Positions 8,248 through 17,156 of a stretch of DNA of 23,246 nt are shown one piece after another. Position numbers and translations under genes: made by a program. Where the stretch lies: positions 1 through 23,246 of the forward strand of contig CAZNFQ010000030.1 in the NCBI GenBank assembly GCA_964571965.1, given 5' to 3'. Positions within the stretch are counted from its first letter, which is position 1, and the number at the start of each line of letters is the position of its first letter. The notes below the pieces were generated by a model. That model did not search any database and had not been told where the DNA came from. It was given only the letters and a program-made list of their open reading frames with translations. Source of the DNA: Sabulitectum sp964571965. GTDB lineage: Bacteria; Fermentibacterota; Fermentibacteria; Fermentibacterales; JCC-6.

Positions 8248-10050
8248 ATGGGTGGAAACACCACGGTGAAATACGACGAAAGTAAAATAAAGACCCTCAG
8301 TTCCATAGAGCACATCCGGCTGAGAACAGGAATGTATATCGGCAGGCTGGGCGACGGATCCAACATCGATGACGGTATCTACGTTCTGCTGAAAGAGGTC
8401 ATAGATAATTCCATCGATGAGTTCATAATGGGCCACGGCAAAAGAATAAGGGTCAAGCTGAACGGCAACTGCTGTTCGGTTCGTGACTATGGAAGGGGCA
8501 TTCCCCTGGGGAAGCTCCTGGAGTGTGTCTCACAGATAAACACAGGTGCCAAGTACAACACGGACGTTTTCATGTTCAGCGTAGGACTGAACGGAGTGGG
8601 AACCAAAGCGGTGAATGCCCTTTCAGAACACTTCATGGTCTGTTCTCACAGGGAGGGGAAGTGCAGGAAACTTGTGTTCAGCAAGGGAGAACTGGTGGAA
8701 GACCGATCCTCCGACACTTCCGAGCGCAACGGCACTTATGTGGAGTTCGTTCCGGACAGAGAGATATTCGACGGCTATACCTTCCGCGACGACTTCATAG
8801 AGAGAAGACTCCAGCACTACGCATTCCTCAATTCAGGACTGAAAATTCAGTACAATGACAGTATCTATCAATCGGATAACGGGCTTAAGGACCTTCTTGA
8901 GCATGAAGCCGGGGAAGAGTCCATTTATCCCGTTGTATACCACAGGGAAAAGACACTTGAGTTCGCATTCACCCATACTTCAGCCTACGGAGAGAGATAC
9001 CTCTCCTTCGCCAACGGTCAGTACACCAGCGCAGGAGGTTCCCATCTCTCTGCTTTCAAGGAGGGGATTCTCAAAGGGGTGAATGCATACAGCTCAGAGA
9101 AGTTCACCGGAGACGACGTCCGCGACGGAATAGCCGCTGCAATTTCCATCAAACTCAAAGATCCCGTATTCGAGAGTCAGACAAAGAATAAACTTGGCAA
9201 CAGTGACATACGCCGTGACATAGTGGCGAAGGTCCAGAGCGAAATAGAGCAGATGCTCCACCGTGACACATCCCTGGCCGATCAGATAATCAACAAGGTC
9301 AGGGCGAATCAGAAGCTGCGGACGGAACTGCTGACTGTTAAGAAAAAAGCAAGAGCCAGGGCGAAGCAGACGGCAATAAGAATTCCCAAGCTGAAGGACT
9401 GCAAGATTCACCTGGGCAACGGTCATGAGCGGGAGGAGGAAAGCTCCATCTTCCTCACCGAGGGTCTCAGTGCGGCGGGTAGCCTCGTGGCATCCAGGGA
9501 TGTTTACACCCAGGCGGTCTATGCCCTCAAGGGTAAGCCCCTTAACGTTTACTCCCACCGCAGGGATACTGTGTACAAGAACGAAGAGATCTACAACATA
9601 ATGCGGGCTCTGAACATTGAAGGCGGTGTGGAGGGGCTTCGTTACAACAAGGTCATCCTTGCCACAGATGCCGATGTGGACGGCCTTCACATAAGGAATC
9701 TCCTAATGACCCTCTTTCTTCACTTCTTCGAAGACCTGGTGCTGGATGGCCATCTCTTCATTCTGGAGACTCCGCTTTTCAGGGTAAGGAACAAGAAGGA
9801 AACCATCTACTGCTATACGGAAACCGAGAAAACCGACGCCGAAGCAAAACTGGGGAAAAAAGCCGAAGTAACAAGGTTCAAGGGTCTGGGCGAGATAAGC
9901 CCCAAAGAGTTCGGCCAGTTCATAGGAAAGGACATCAGACTGTTGAAGGTGGGAATAGACCGGCTGGGTGACGTTTCTGACATGCTCGGGTTCTATATGG
10001 GCAAGAACACCCCCACCCGCAGGGATTACATAATGGAGAATCTCCGATGA
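8248..10050 (+). CDS. parE: Type IIA DNA topoisomerase subunit B (ParE/GyrB-like)
   Basis: 600 residues with the full subunit-B layout. The GHKL ATPase domain has EVIDNSIDEF (ATP-Mg Asn), RDYGRGIPLG and SVGLNGVGTKAVNAL. A transducer domain follows, then a TOPRIM domain with LTEGLSAAGS (Glu405), the metal-binding acidic triad in ATDADVDG (Asp474, Asp476, Asp478) and KGKPLNV. The C-terminal region has RFKGLGE. It is short like ParE and lacks the GyrB insert. Together with the next gene it should relax and decatenate DNA after replication. The usual EGDSA motif reads EGLSA here, with Leu407 in place of the Asp linked to quinolone resistance in E. coli GyrB. Start ATG 8248 has a GGTGGT stretch a few nt upstream. 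The gene overlaps parC by 4 nt. Whether the pair acts as gyrase or topoisomerase IV is not decided by sequence. The ParE/ParC look and the parC C-terminus favour topoisomerase IV. Confidence 0.93.
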   Translation: MGGNTTVKYDESKIKTLSSIEHIRLRTGMYIGRLGDGSNIDDGIYVLLKEVIDNSIDEFIMGHGKRIRVKLNGNCCSVRDYGRGIPLGKLLECVSQINTGAKYNTDVFMFSVGLNGVGTKAVNALSEHFMVCSHREGKCRKLVFSKGELVEDRSSDTSERNGTYVEFVPDREIFDGYTFRDDFIERRLQHYAFLNSGLKIQYNDSIYQSDNGLKDLLEHEAGEESIYPVVYHREKTLEFAFTHTSAYGERYLSFANGQYTSAGGSHLSAFKEGILKGVNAYSSEKFTGDDVRDGIAAAISIKLKDPVFESQTKNKLGNSDIRRDIVAKVQSEIEQMLHRDTSLADQIINKVRANQKLRTELLTVKKKARARAKQTAIRIPKLKDCKIHLGNGHEREEESSIFLTEGLSAAGSLVASRDVYTQAVYALKGKPLNVYSHRRDTVYKNEEIYNIMRALNIEGGVEGLRYNKVILATDADVDGLHIRNLLMTLFLHFFEDLVLDGHLFILETPLFRVRNKKETIYCYTETEKTDAEAKLGKKAEVTRFKGLGEISPKEFGQFIGKDIRLLKVGIDRLGDVSDMLGFYMGKNTPTRRDYIMENLR

Positions 10051-12152
10051 CCGGCCTCAGAAAACTCTACGAAGAGAACTTCCTGGATTTTGCCTCTTAT
10101 GTGATAAAAGAGAGGGCAATACCAGATGCGGCAGACGGGTTGAAGCCGGTTCAGAGGAGAATCCTCTGGTCCCTCTTCGAAATGGACGACGGCAGGTTCA
10201 ACAAGGTCGCCAACGTGATCGGTCATACCATGAAGTATCATCCCCACGGAGACCAATCCATTGGCGCGGCCCTTGTTTCACTTGCAAACAGAAGCTACTT
10301 CATCGAACGGCAGGGCAACTTCGGTAATATTCTCACGGGAGACGAGGCCTCTGCTCCCAGGTACATAGAGTGCCGTCTTACCCAGCTTGCCAGAGACGTG
10401 CTCTATAACAACGACATAACCGATTTCGACATGAGTTACGACGGCAGGAACAAAGAACCGCTTCTTTTCCCGGCAAAGGTTCCTGTGGTGCTTCTTCTTG
10501 GAGCAGAGGGCATTGCCGTGGGAATGTCCACCAAAATACTGCCTCACAATTTCAACGAAGTGATAAGGGCCCAGATCTCAGCGCTTAAGGGTGAAGATTT
10601 CACACTGTTCCCCGATTTTGCCCAGGGGGGAGCGGTGGATGTTTCAGGTTACGAAGACGGCTCCGGCAGAATCAAGTGCAGAGCAAGAGTGGAGCGCAGG
10701 GGAAACAAGAAGGTTGCCATTACACAGATCCCCTTCGGAACCACCACCGAAACCATTATCGCCTCCATAGAGAACGCAGCCAAAAAAGGCAGACTGAAGA
10801 TCTCCAGCATTGACGATTACACCACTGACAAAGTCGAGATAGAGGTAACCGTCGCCAGGGGTGTCTCCGCGGATGAAACCATTCAGAGGCTCTACGCAAG
10901 CACCGACTGTGAAGTGGTCCACACCGCGAATATGATGGTGATCATGGACGGGGCCCCTGTGGAAACAACCGTTTCCGATCTCATACGCTATTCAGCCGAT
11001 TCTCTGAAGAAGATATTAAGAAGGGAACTCCAGCTGGAGATACAGGGGCTGAACGACAAACTCCACTGGATGACCCTGGAACAGCTGTTCATCGAGAACA
11101 GGCTCTACAAGAGAATAGAGGAGAGTCCAACCCTGGAAAAGGTAAGGGAAGAGGTTTTCCAGGGCCTTGCGCCGTTCCTGGAGGATTATGAAAGGGAAGT
11201 AACCGGCGAAGACGTGGACAGGCTTCTCTCGCTTAAGATCCGCAGAATAAGCAGGTTCGACATCGAATCCCACAGGAAAGAAATGGGAGAGATCAAGGCC
11301 GCCATCAAAGTTGCGAAAAAACGGCTCAGGGAACTCACTGCCTATGCAATTGAGATTCTCAATGAATTCCTTTCGAAGTACGGCAAGGCCTACCCCAGGC
11401 TTTCCTCGATCGAAGAGTTTACCGATATAGACAAGCGTGAGGTTGCCATTGCCAATCTCAAGCTGGGGTTCGAAAGCGATACGGGTTTCATAGGCACTTC
11501 CGTGAAGGGGGACATCACCTGGAACGTATCGGAACTTGACAGGATCCTCTACTTCCTTGCAGACGGCACCTATACCGTGATTCCCATGCAGGAGAAGCAC
11601 ATGATAACCGGAAAGGTTCTCTGGTGCGGTCCCTGTGACAGAGAGCAGGTATTCAGCTGTGTCTACAGGGACAGAAAAGACAGGATCGCCTACATAAAGA
11701 GATTTCCCATCGGCGGATACATCCTTGAGAGGGAGTACAGGTTCGTTCCCGAGAACAGTGAGATCCTGGTCTTCCTGGACCGTGAGAAAGTCATTCTCGA
11801 TTACTGGTTCGAACGAACGAAGAGAATGAAGACCAGAAAGGGTGAAACCAGTCTTCAGGAGATTTCCGTGAAGGGAGTCAAGGCCAAAGGGGTACAGCTC
11901 TGCGGCAAGAAGGTGGTCTCTACCCTGAAAGCCATCGAGATCCATAGCGAGCCAGACGAGCCCGATGAAACAGAGACAGAAGCTGAGCCTGAGCAGTACA
12001 GCACTGAAGAAAAGAAGGACCCTGAGCCTTCAGCACCCAGGAAAACCATCGATGAGATAGACGCCGAGGCTGAGGTACTGAGGAACAGGATGAGTTCAAT
12101 ACTCAAAAAATTCGACGGAGACACCCCCGACCTTTTTGGAGACGATGAGTAG
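10047..12152 (+). CDS. parC: Type IIA DNA topoisomerase subunit A (ParC/GyrA-like)
   Basis: 701 residues. The breakage-reunion domain shows GLKPVQRRILW, KYHPHGDQSIGAAL, FIERQGNFGN and APRYIECRLT with the catalytic Tyr106, then GIAVGMSTKILPHNF. Long helical segments (~residues 300-450) fit the coiled-coil gate. The C-terminal part is divergent and ends in an acidic low-complexity tail (many Glu/Asp/Thr, ~630-670). No GyrA-box (QRRGGKG-like) is seen, which argues for a decatenating ParC rather than a supercoiling GyrA. The style resembles the second GyrA-like protein of chlamydiae and ParC of Bacteroidetes. At the quinolone-determining positions (E. coli GyrA Ser83 and Asp87) the residues are Gln70 and Ala74. 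The ATG overlaps the parE stop, and the stop overlaps the Nudix gene start. Confidence 0.93.
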   Translation: MTGLRKLYEENFLDFASYVIKERAIPDAADGLKPVQRRILWSLFEMDDGRFNKVANVIGHTMKYHPHGDQSIGAALVSLANRSYFIERQGNFGNILTGDEASAPRYIECRLTQLARDVLYNNDITDFDMSYDGRNKEPLLFPAKVPVVLLLGAEGIAVGMSTKILPHNFNEVIRAQISALKGEDFTLFPDFAQGGAVDVSGYEDGSGRIKCRARVERRGNKKVAITQIPFGTTTETIIASIENAAKKGRLKISSIDDYTTDKVEIEVTVARGVSADETIQRLYASTDCEVVHTANMMVIMDGAPVETTVSDLIRYSADSLKKILRRELQLEIQGLNDKLHWMTLEQLFIENRLYKRIEESPTLEKVREEVFQGLAPFLEDYEREVTGEDVDRLLSLKIRRISRFDIESHRKEMGEIKAAIKVAKKRLRELTAYAIEILNEFLSKYGKAYPRLSSIEEFTDIDKREVAIANLKLGFESDTGFIGTSVKGDITWNVSELDRILYFLADGTYTVIPMQEKHMITGKVLWCGPCDREQVFSCVYRDRKDRIAYIKRFPIGGYILEREYRFVPENSEILVFLDREKVILDYWFERTKRMKTRKGETSLQEISVKGVKAKGVQLCGKKVVSTLKAIEIHSEPDEPDETETEAEPEQYSTEEKKDPEPSAPRKTIDEIDAEAEVLRNRMSSILKKFDGDTPDLFGDDE

Positions 12153-12606
12153 CATAAGGAATTCCGCTAAGGCCATTATCATTCACGACGGGGAACTCCT
12201 TGCCATAAAGAACCGCTCCCTGGGTATGGACTGGTACATACTACCGGGCGGCGGCCAGCGACATGGTGAGACGCTCACACAGGCACTTAAAAGAGAGTGT
12301 ATGGAGGAGGCATCCATACAGGTCATTCCGGGGGATATTCTATTCGTAAGGGACTATATCTCGGCGAACCACGAGTTTGCAGAAGAAGACGGCGATGCTC
12401 ATCAGGTGGAATTCATGTTCAGGTGTGTCATCAAGGGCGGTTATGAACCGAAGAACGGTGACATTACCGACCAGTGGCAGATCGGAGTGGTCTGGATCCC
12501 CCTTGAGAGAATAGATGAATACGCTCTTTATCCGAAGCAGCTCAAAGAGCTTCTGAAAAACGGAATACCCGAGAACTACCCGATCTACCTTGGAGACATA
12601 AACTGA
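12145..12606 (+). CDS. Nudix hydrolase
   Basis: 153 residues from ATG 12145. The Nudix box is GGQRHGETLTQALKRECMEE, where the G-x5-E-x7-R-E-x-x-E-E pattern is intact and the final Gly is Ser. Nudix enzymes hydrolyse nucleoside diphosphates linked to another group, using Mg. N-terminal AKAIIIHDGELLAIKN and central MDWYILPGGGQ are typical. The substrate is not predictable. I chose ATG 12145 over TTG 12136 because ATG is the stronger codon, the family normally begins just before AKAII, and GGAG ends 3 nt upstream. It overlaps the parC stop by 8 nt and is followed 8 nt later by the DUF6485 gene, so it is likely co-transcribed with the topoisomerase. Confidence 0.88.
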   Translation: MSSIRNSAKAIIIHDGELLAIKNRSLGMDWYILPGGGQRHGETLTQALKRECMEEASIQVIPGDILFVRDYISANHEFAEEDGDAHQVEFMFRCVIKGGYEPKNGDITDQWQIGVVWIPLERIDEYALYPKQLKELLKNGIPENYPIYLGDIN

Positions 12607-12614
12607 GGAGAATC

Positions 12615-12818
12615 ATGGAATGCAGGAAAGAACAGAACCTCTCAAGATGTAGCTGCACGTACGATCCCTGTTCCAGAAAAGGACTGTGCTGTGAATGCAT
12701 CTCTTATCACCTGAAGATGAGAGAACTTCCAGGGTGCTGCTTCCCCCGCGATGCAGAGAAAACCTGGGACAGGTCCTTCGAGCACTTTGCGAAGCTGGTT
12801 AGTCAGGGCAAATGCTAA
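12615..12818 (+). CDS. Small cysteine-rich DUF6485-type protein
   Basis: 67 residues with ten cysteines, starting MECRKEQNLSRCSCTYDPCS, then GLCCECISYH, ELPGCCFPRDAEKTWDRS and a terminal KC. This matches my memory of the DUF6485 family: small proteins with a conserved CxCTYxPCSRKGxCCEC core, presumably binding a metal or cluster. The function is unknown. GAGGAG ends 4 nt before ATG 12615. It is the last gene of the parE-parC-Nudix unit. Its stop TAA (12816-12818) interlocks with the stop of the minus-strand flavoprotein gene. Confidence 0.8.
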   Translation: MECRKEQNLSRCSCTYDPCSRKGLCCECISYHLKMRELPGCCFPRDAEKTWDRSFEHFAKLVSQGKC

Positions 12819-14221
12819 TCAACCACAACATGTGACTGGAAGAGCCTTCTGTAGTCCGCCCACTTCCCATGATCCCAGTTAAGACTTCCATCAAGACATT
12901 CTGCCGCCGCCATTCCCATTTCTATGGTATGATGGGTGTTGTCGTGAACGAAAAGCCCCTGTCTTCCCAGAGAAACTGTTCCATGAAGGGTTTCCAGCCA
13001 TTTTTCCACCACCAGGAGGTTTTTCTCGAAGGCAAGGTCGTAAACCGGATAAACGGTTTTGTTCCTGCGCAGCACGCTGCTCAGAATATCAGGCTGGGGA
13101 AGATCGGTGGTACTCAGTTCTTCCAGAACCTTCTCTACAAGTTCTTCTCTCCCCATCCTCCACAATTCATCGCCCTCGGTGCAGGGGATCTCGAAGCAGA
13201 GGCCGGTTCTGTTCTCCGGAGAAGAAGCCATGCTGTAGTTCTTCGGTTCGGAAAGTCTGGAAAAACACAGGTCTTTCTCCGGGAAGTAATGGGCATCGTA
13301 TTCGCTGTAACTTGAACCTGACAACTCCAGATACAGGAAGACCATCGCCCTGAAGGAAAGGTTTCCGGCGGCCTTCAGCACAGCTTCGGGAACATCCGGG
13401 AGAATGGATTTCACCAGGCGGTTCACGGGAATGGTACTGAGAATGAAGTCGCTGTGGATCACAGTGCCGTCTGAAAGTATGACACTGCCCGGTATATCCC
13501 CCGGAGGAACCACCGAAACCACCTCAGTGGAGAGTATAACTCTTGCCCCCATGTCAGTGAGTCTGGATGAGACTTTTTCCGCTATTTCCCCGAAACCCCC
13601 GGATGGATAGTAGAAATAACCGCCGCTGACTTTTCTTCCAAGCAGTGACGAAAGAACCTTTGCCGCCATTTTCCCCATGCTGTCCGACGCGATCCTTTTT
13701 TTCGCCTGGACAGGAGAAAGTTTCTCAGGGGGAAGGCCCCAGAGCTTTTCCGCATAGGGGAAGTAGAAATAGTTGCTTATGGTTTTACCAAGCCCCTTCA
13801 GAAGGGTTTCATGGAAGGTGCTGCCCTTCGAGCCTTTTCTGAAGAAACCTGTCAGCATGTCCCGGGCTGCACCTGCTGAAAAGGCAACAGGAAGTTTCAA
13901 AAGAAGTTCGAAAGGTTTCAGAGGGAAGGAGAGAAACCGATGGAGAAGCCATATTCTCCCGTGCCGGGGTCTTCTGAGAAGGTCATCTCCCAGAATGTCA
14001 CGCATTTTTTCAAGGATCGCCGGTGAAGTTGCCGGGTGAAGCCTGTGACTTCCGTAGTCGAACCTGAGGCCTCTGTATGTGAAACTTGCGGTAATGCCTC
14101 CGGGCTCACTCTCCTTCTCTATCAAGGTGATGTGAAGGTCAGGGTGTTTCTCGGCCAGGGTGAGTGCGGCGAACAGACCTGCGGGACCCGCTCCCAGTAT
14201 GGTTACACTTTTCCCTGTCAT
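12815..14221 (-). CDS. FAD-dependent amine-oxidase/UDP-galactopyranose-mutase-like flavoprotein
   Basis: 468 residues. The N-terminal dinucleotide-binding motif is VTILGAGPAGLFAALTLAEK with GAGPAG at residues 9-14. An acidic residue follows about 20 residues later (LIEKESEPGG), then a conserved GSHRLHP-type motif, RHGRIWLLHRFLSFPL, and a C-terminal FAD-contact segment (LFVHDNTHHTIEMGMAAAE). The whole resembles the protoporphyrinogen oxidase/UGM-like flavoproteins that sit in polysaccharide clusters, where members isomerise or oxidise a sugar nucleotide or lipid. True UGM catalytic residues cannot be assigned confidently, so the reaction is open. On the minus strand it follows the asparagine synthetase-like gene with a 4-nt ATGA overlap. 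Its stop (TAG, 12815-12817) overlaps the stop of the DUF6485 gene. Confidence 0.82.
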   Translation of the reverse strand: MTGKSVTILGAGPAGLFAALTLAEKHPDLHITLIEKESEPGGITASFTYRGLRFDYGSHRLHPATSPAILEKMRDILGDDLLRRPRHGRIWLLHRFLSFPLKPFELLLKLPVAFSAGAARDMLTGFFRKGSKGSTFHETLLKGLGKTISNYFYFPYAEKLWGLPPEKLSPVQAKKRIASDSMGKMAAKVLSSLLGRKVSGGYFYYPSGGFGEIAEKVSSRLTDMGARVILSTEVVSVVPPGDIPGSVILSDGTVIHSDFILSTIPVNRLVKSILPDVPEAVLKAAGNLSFRAMVFLYLELSGSSYSEYDAHYFPEKDLCFSRLSEPKNYSMASSPENRTGLCFEIPCTEGDELWRMGREELVEKVLEELSTTDLPQPDILSSVLRRNKTVYPVYDLAFEKNLLVVEKWLETLHGTVSLGRQGLFVHDNTHHTIEMGMAAAECLDGSLNWDHGKWADYRRLFQSHVVVD

Positions 14222-16158
14222 CGCCGGGTGCCCTGTTTAACTGAAGATCTGTAGCCGGTGGAATCTATGTACATCTCATGCCAGATCATGTAATTCATGA
14301 TACCCCAGAGAACCCTCCCGTTGTCCGCCTGAACCGTGTCGTGATCTCTCCACAGGCGGGTTATGCTCTCCGGGTTGAAAAGACCCGTTGCGGACAGCCT
14401 TTCCGGTCTGAGGTATTCCATCGTGATCTCTCTCAGTTCATTTCTCATCCATCTGGAATAGGGCATTTCAAGGCCCACCTTCTTCTTGTTGACGATAATA
14501 TCGGGAAGAATACCCTGCATGGATCTGCGAAGAAGAGCCTTCTTTTTCATGCCGGGCAGTTTGTGGCGGCTTGGAACGGAAGCCAGGTACCGGAACAGCT
14601 CCATGTCTGTAAAGGGGACCCTCGCCTCGATGGAATGAGCCATGGTCATTCTGTCATTTTTTATCATCAGATCGTTCGGAAGATGGCAGCTGGAGTCTAT
14701 GCAGAGCAGTCTGTTCAACCCCGGTTCAGCTTTGCAGCTGTTGTAAATTCCTGTGTAAAGATCAGTCGGGAAGTTGATGTTCCCCAGTTTTTCAGGTTCC
14801 CTGAGTACCTCGCTCCTTGCGTCCGCCGAAAGAACAGCCCTCCAGAAGAAGTGTGACTCCGGTATCCCAAGCTCTGCTCCCGCCACAAACCTCTTTGCCA
14901 TGAATTCAAGACTGAGTTTCCCGTGTGACACCGGCAGAAGGTTCACCAGGGGACGAACTACTCCGGTTCTGAGAAAAACGGGAACTCTCCTGTACAGCTG
15001 CCTTGCCCGGTAAGCCGCGTGGGTATCGTACCCTGCGTATACCTCATCGCCTCCCTCCCCTGAAAGGAGAACGGTAACATGTTCCGAAGCTTTTTCCGAA
15101 AGCAGCCAGGTTGGAATTGCCGAACCGTCTCCATAGGGTTCGTCGATATGCGCAAGATACACGGGAAGAAGGTCTTTCACCTTTTCAGGCGTGACCCTTA
15201 TGGTGTGGTGCCGGGTGCGGAATTTCTCCGCAACGATCTTTGCATAGTCCGATTCGTCGAAATCCCTGTGATCGAAGGACAGGGAAAAGGTGTGGAAACC
15301 TGTTTCGCCGCGACTTCGGGCCATAAGGGCCGTCATGGAGCTTGAGTCCATGCCCCCTGAAAGCATCACGCCCACCGGAACATCCGCAATAAGACTTCGC
15401 TGAATGGAGTTTTCAAGGATCTCAAGGCTGTCTCTCCAGGCATCTTCGAAGGAGATGGACCTGTCCTCGGTGTACTCCATTTCGAAGAATCGCCACTTTT
15501 TCTCCACACCCCTCTCCGGTGACACCACAATGGCAGTTCCAGGTGCCAGTTCGTGGATCCCCTGGAATGCTGTAAGGGTGTCCGGGACATAATTGAATGC
15601 CAGGAAACCGTTAAGTGCCTCCAGGGAAGGTTTCCTCTCCACTCCCGGGACTTCCAGAAGGCTTTTTATCTCAGAGGCAAACCAGAACCCATGTTCAGTT
15701 TCCGTGTAGAAAAGCGGTTTGACCCCGAAGGGATCCCTGGCGAGAAGAAGTTTTCTGCTTCTGCTGTTCCACAGGGCAATTGCGTACATTCCATTGAGAT
15801 GGGTCAGAAAATCTTCTCCCAGCTCCTGAAAAAGATGCAGCAGAACTTCGGTATCCGTGGAGGATCTGAATGAGTGACGGTCATCCAGCCTGTACCTGCT
15901 TCGGAGTTCCCGGTAGTTGTAAACCTCTCCGTTGTATGCTATCCAGCAGGTACCGTCCTCGTTACCCATGGGTTGTGAACCATTGGCGGAAAGATCTATT
16001 ACGCTGAGTCTTCTGTGAACCAGACCGCAGGGTCCTTCGGCAAAGAGGCCGTGATCATCAGGTCCCCTGTGCTGAAGAACCTCTCCCATCCTTTCAAGCA
16101 CATCTCTGCGGTGAACCCCGTTCGGATCGAAGAGGATCCCCCCTGCAAAACCGCACAT
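14218..16158 (-). CDS. asnB: Glutamine-dependent asparagine synthetase-like amidotransferase, copy 1
   Basis: 646 residues beginning MCGFAGG, with Cys2 as the Ntn glutaminase nucleophile after Met removal. Glutaminase motifs RGPDDHG, AYNGEVYNYREL, SSTDTEVLLH and RDPFGVKPLFY are intact. The synthetase domain has the ATP-pyrophosphatase loop SGGMDSSS at residues 267-274, LSGEGGDEVYAGYDTH, EARVPFTDMELF and a Lys560 in NKKKVGLEMPYSRW. The normal reaction is aspartate plus glutamine and ATP to asparagine. In glycan clusters such proteins often amidate uronic acids or other carboxylates instead. Length and motif order fit the B. subtilis-type AsnB. It overlaps the flavoprotein gene by 4 nt and starts 3 nt after the GT2 stop, so the three minus-strand genes form an operon. 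Confidence 0.9.
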   Translation of the reverse strand: MCGFAGGILFDPNGVHRRDVLERMGEVLQHRGPDDHGLFAEGPCGLVHRRLSVIDLSANGSQPMGNEDGTCWIAYNGEVYNYRELRSRYRLDDRHSFRSSTDTEVLLHLFQELGEDFLTHLNGMYAIALWNSRSRKLLLARDPFGVKPLFYTETEHGFWFASEIKSLLEVPGVERKPSLEALNGFLAFNYVPDTLTAFQGIHELAPGTAIVVSPERGVEKKWRFFEMEYTEDRSISFEDAWRDSLEILENSIQRSLIADVPVGVMLSGGMDSSSMTALMARSRGETGFHTFSLSFDHRDFDESDYAKIVAEKFRTRHHTIRVTPEKVKDLLPVYLAHIDEPYGDGSAIPTWLLSEKASEHVTVLLSGEGGDEVYAGYDTHAAYRARQLYRRVPVFLRTGVVRPLVNLLPVSHGKLSLEFMAKRFVAGAELGIPESHFFWRAVLSADARSEVLREPEKLGNINFPTDLYTGIYNSCKAEPGLNRLLCIDSSCHLPNDLMIKNDRMTMAHSIEARVPFTDMELFRYLASVPSRHKLPGMKKKALLRRSMQGILPDIIVNKKKVGLEMPYSRWMRNELREITMEYLRPERLSATGLFNPESITRLWRDHDTVQADNGRVLWGIMNYMIWHEMYIDSTGYRSSVKQGTRR

Positions 16159-16161
16159 CTG

Positions 16162-17091
16162 TCAGATTCTCCCGTCGATGATGCTTTCCAGAGATGAATT
16201 CTGCCGCGCAAGGGCTTCAGCTACCATTCCCACAAGAACGATCATCAGAGATGATATGAAAAGGGTAACGGCGGTTGCAGATACCACAGGAAGCAGAAGC
16301 ATGCTCGTTCCCGTGCTGTTGGCTATCATCAGGGAAATGTAGATGTCATGGGCCAGTTTGATCATGCCCAGGAAAAAGCAGAACATGGATACCGGCAGAA
16401 AAACCCTCATGGGCTTGAAAAAAACCGATAGTTTCAGAACGAGATTCAGAAAACCGAAAAAATCACTGTAGCATATCTTTGACTTTCCCGTGCGTTTGAA
16501 GTAATTGATGCTTACGAACTCCACCGGAAAATTATCACACATTGAAGCCACTGTGATCGTCGAGGTAAATGAAAATCCGTTGGGGTAAAGATGAAAATAC
16601 CTCAGCGCCAGTTTTCTGGTAAACACCCTCAGACCGGAGTTAAGGTCTGGGATGGGTTTCTGAACGATGTAGGCTGCAAGAAACCGCAGGAAGCGTTTGA
16701 AGGGGCGTCTGATCAATGGTATGCTCACATTCTGCCCGTCCCTGGAGCCCACCACCATGGAAGCCTTTGTTTCTTCCATTTTCGCCAGAAGAACCGGGAT
16801 CATCCCAACGGGATATGTTCCATCGGCATCGGTGATCGCAATTATCTCTCCCGAGGCTGCTCTGATCCCTGTTTTCAGTGAAGCTCCGTAACCTGAATTC
16901 ACAGGATGCCTGATAACCCTTGATCCAGCTGATTCCGCCAGTTCGGCAGTACCATCGGCGGAGCCGTCGTCAACAACGATTATCTCGTATTTCTTTCCGG
17001 AATTATCCATGGTCTGCCTGATGGAAGAAATGGTTTCCTGTATTGATTCCTTCTCGTTAAAAGACGGGATAATGACACTAACTTGGCACAT
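16162..17091 (-). CDS. Family 2 glycosyltransferase with two C-terminal membrane segments (polyprenyl-phosphate sugar synthase-like)
   Basis: 309 residues from ATG 17091. The GT-A fold starts MCQVSVIIPSFNE, then IIVVDDGSADGT, VNSGYGASLKTGI and the DxD motif ITDADGTYP (Asp88, Asp90). Residues ~215-240 and ~255-285 are hydrophobic membrane segments. This is the dolichol/undecaprenyl-phosphate-hexose synthase pattern: transfer of a sugar from a nucleotide donor to a polyprenyl phosphate at the cytoplasmic face. Such products usually feed GT39/ArnT-type transferases, and one is encoded at 20185. GGAGG lies 3 nt upstream of ATG 17091. A longer frame from TTG 17124 lacks this site and adds residues unlike the family. 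It is the first gene of the minus-strand operon leading to the asnB-like and flavoprotein genes. Confidence 0.88.
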   Translation of the reverse strand: MCQVSVIIPSFNEKESIQETISSIRQTMDNSGKKYEIIVVDDGSADGTAELAESAGSRVIRHPVNSGYGASLKTGIRAASGEIIAITDADGTYPVGMIPVLLAKMEETKASMVVGSRDGQNVSIPLIRRPFKRFLRFLAAYIVQKPIPDLNSGLRVFTRKLALRYFHLYPNGFSFTSTITVASMCDNFPVEFVSINYFKRTGKSKICYSDFFGFLNLVLKLSVFFKPMRVFLPVSMFCFFLGMIKLAHDIYISLMIANSTGTSMLLLPVVSATAVTLFISSLMIVLVGMVAEALARQNSSLESIIDGRI

Positions 17092-17156
17092 TTTCCTCCA
17101 TACCTTATGATTCGGTTCAACCAAAATAATCGCCTGGAAGGGCGTCTGCGGGGTAG

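Noticed and set aside
11016..11945. 309-codon minus-strand open frame inside parC
   Set aside because: Antisense to well-conserved ParC sequence with no recognisable motif. It is a shadow frame.
17092..17124. Longer GT2 start at TTG 17124
   Set aside because: No good ribosome binding site, while ATG 17091 has GGAGG just upstream and begins at the usual family position.
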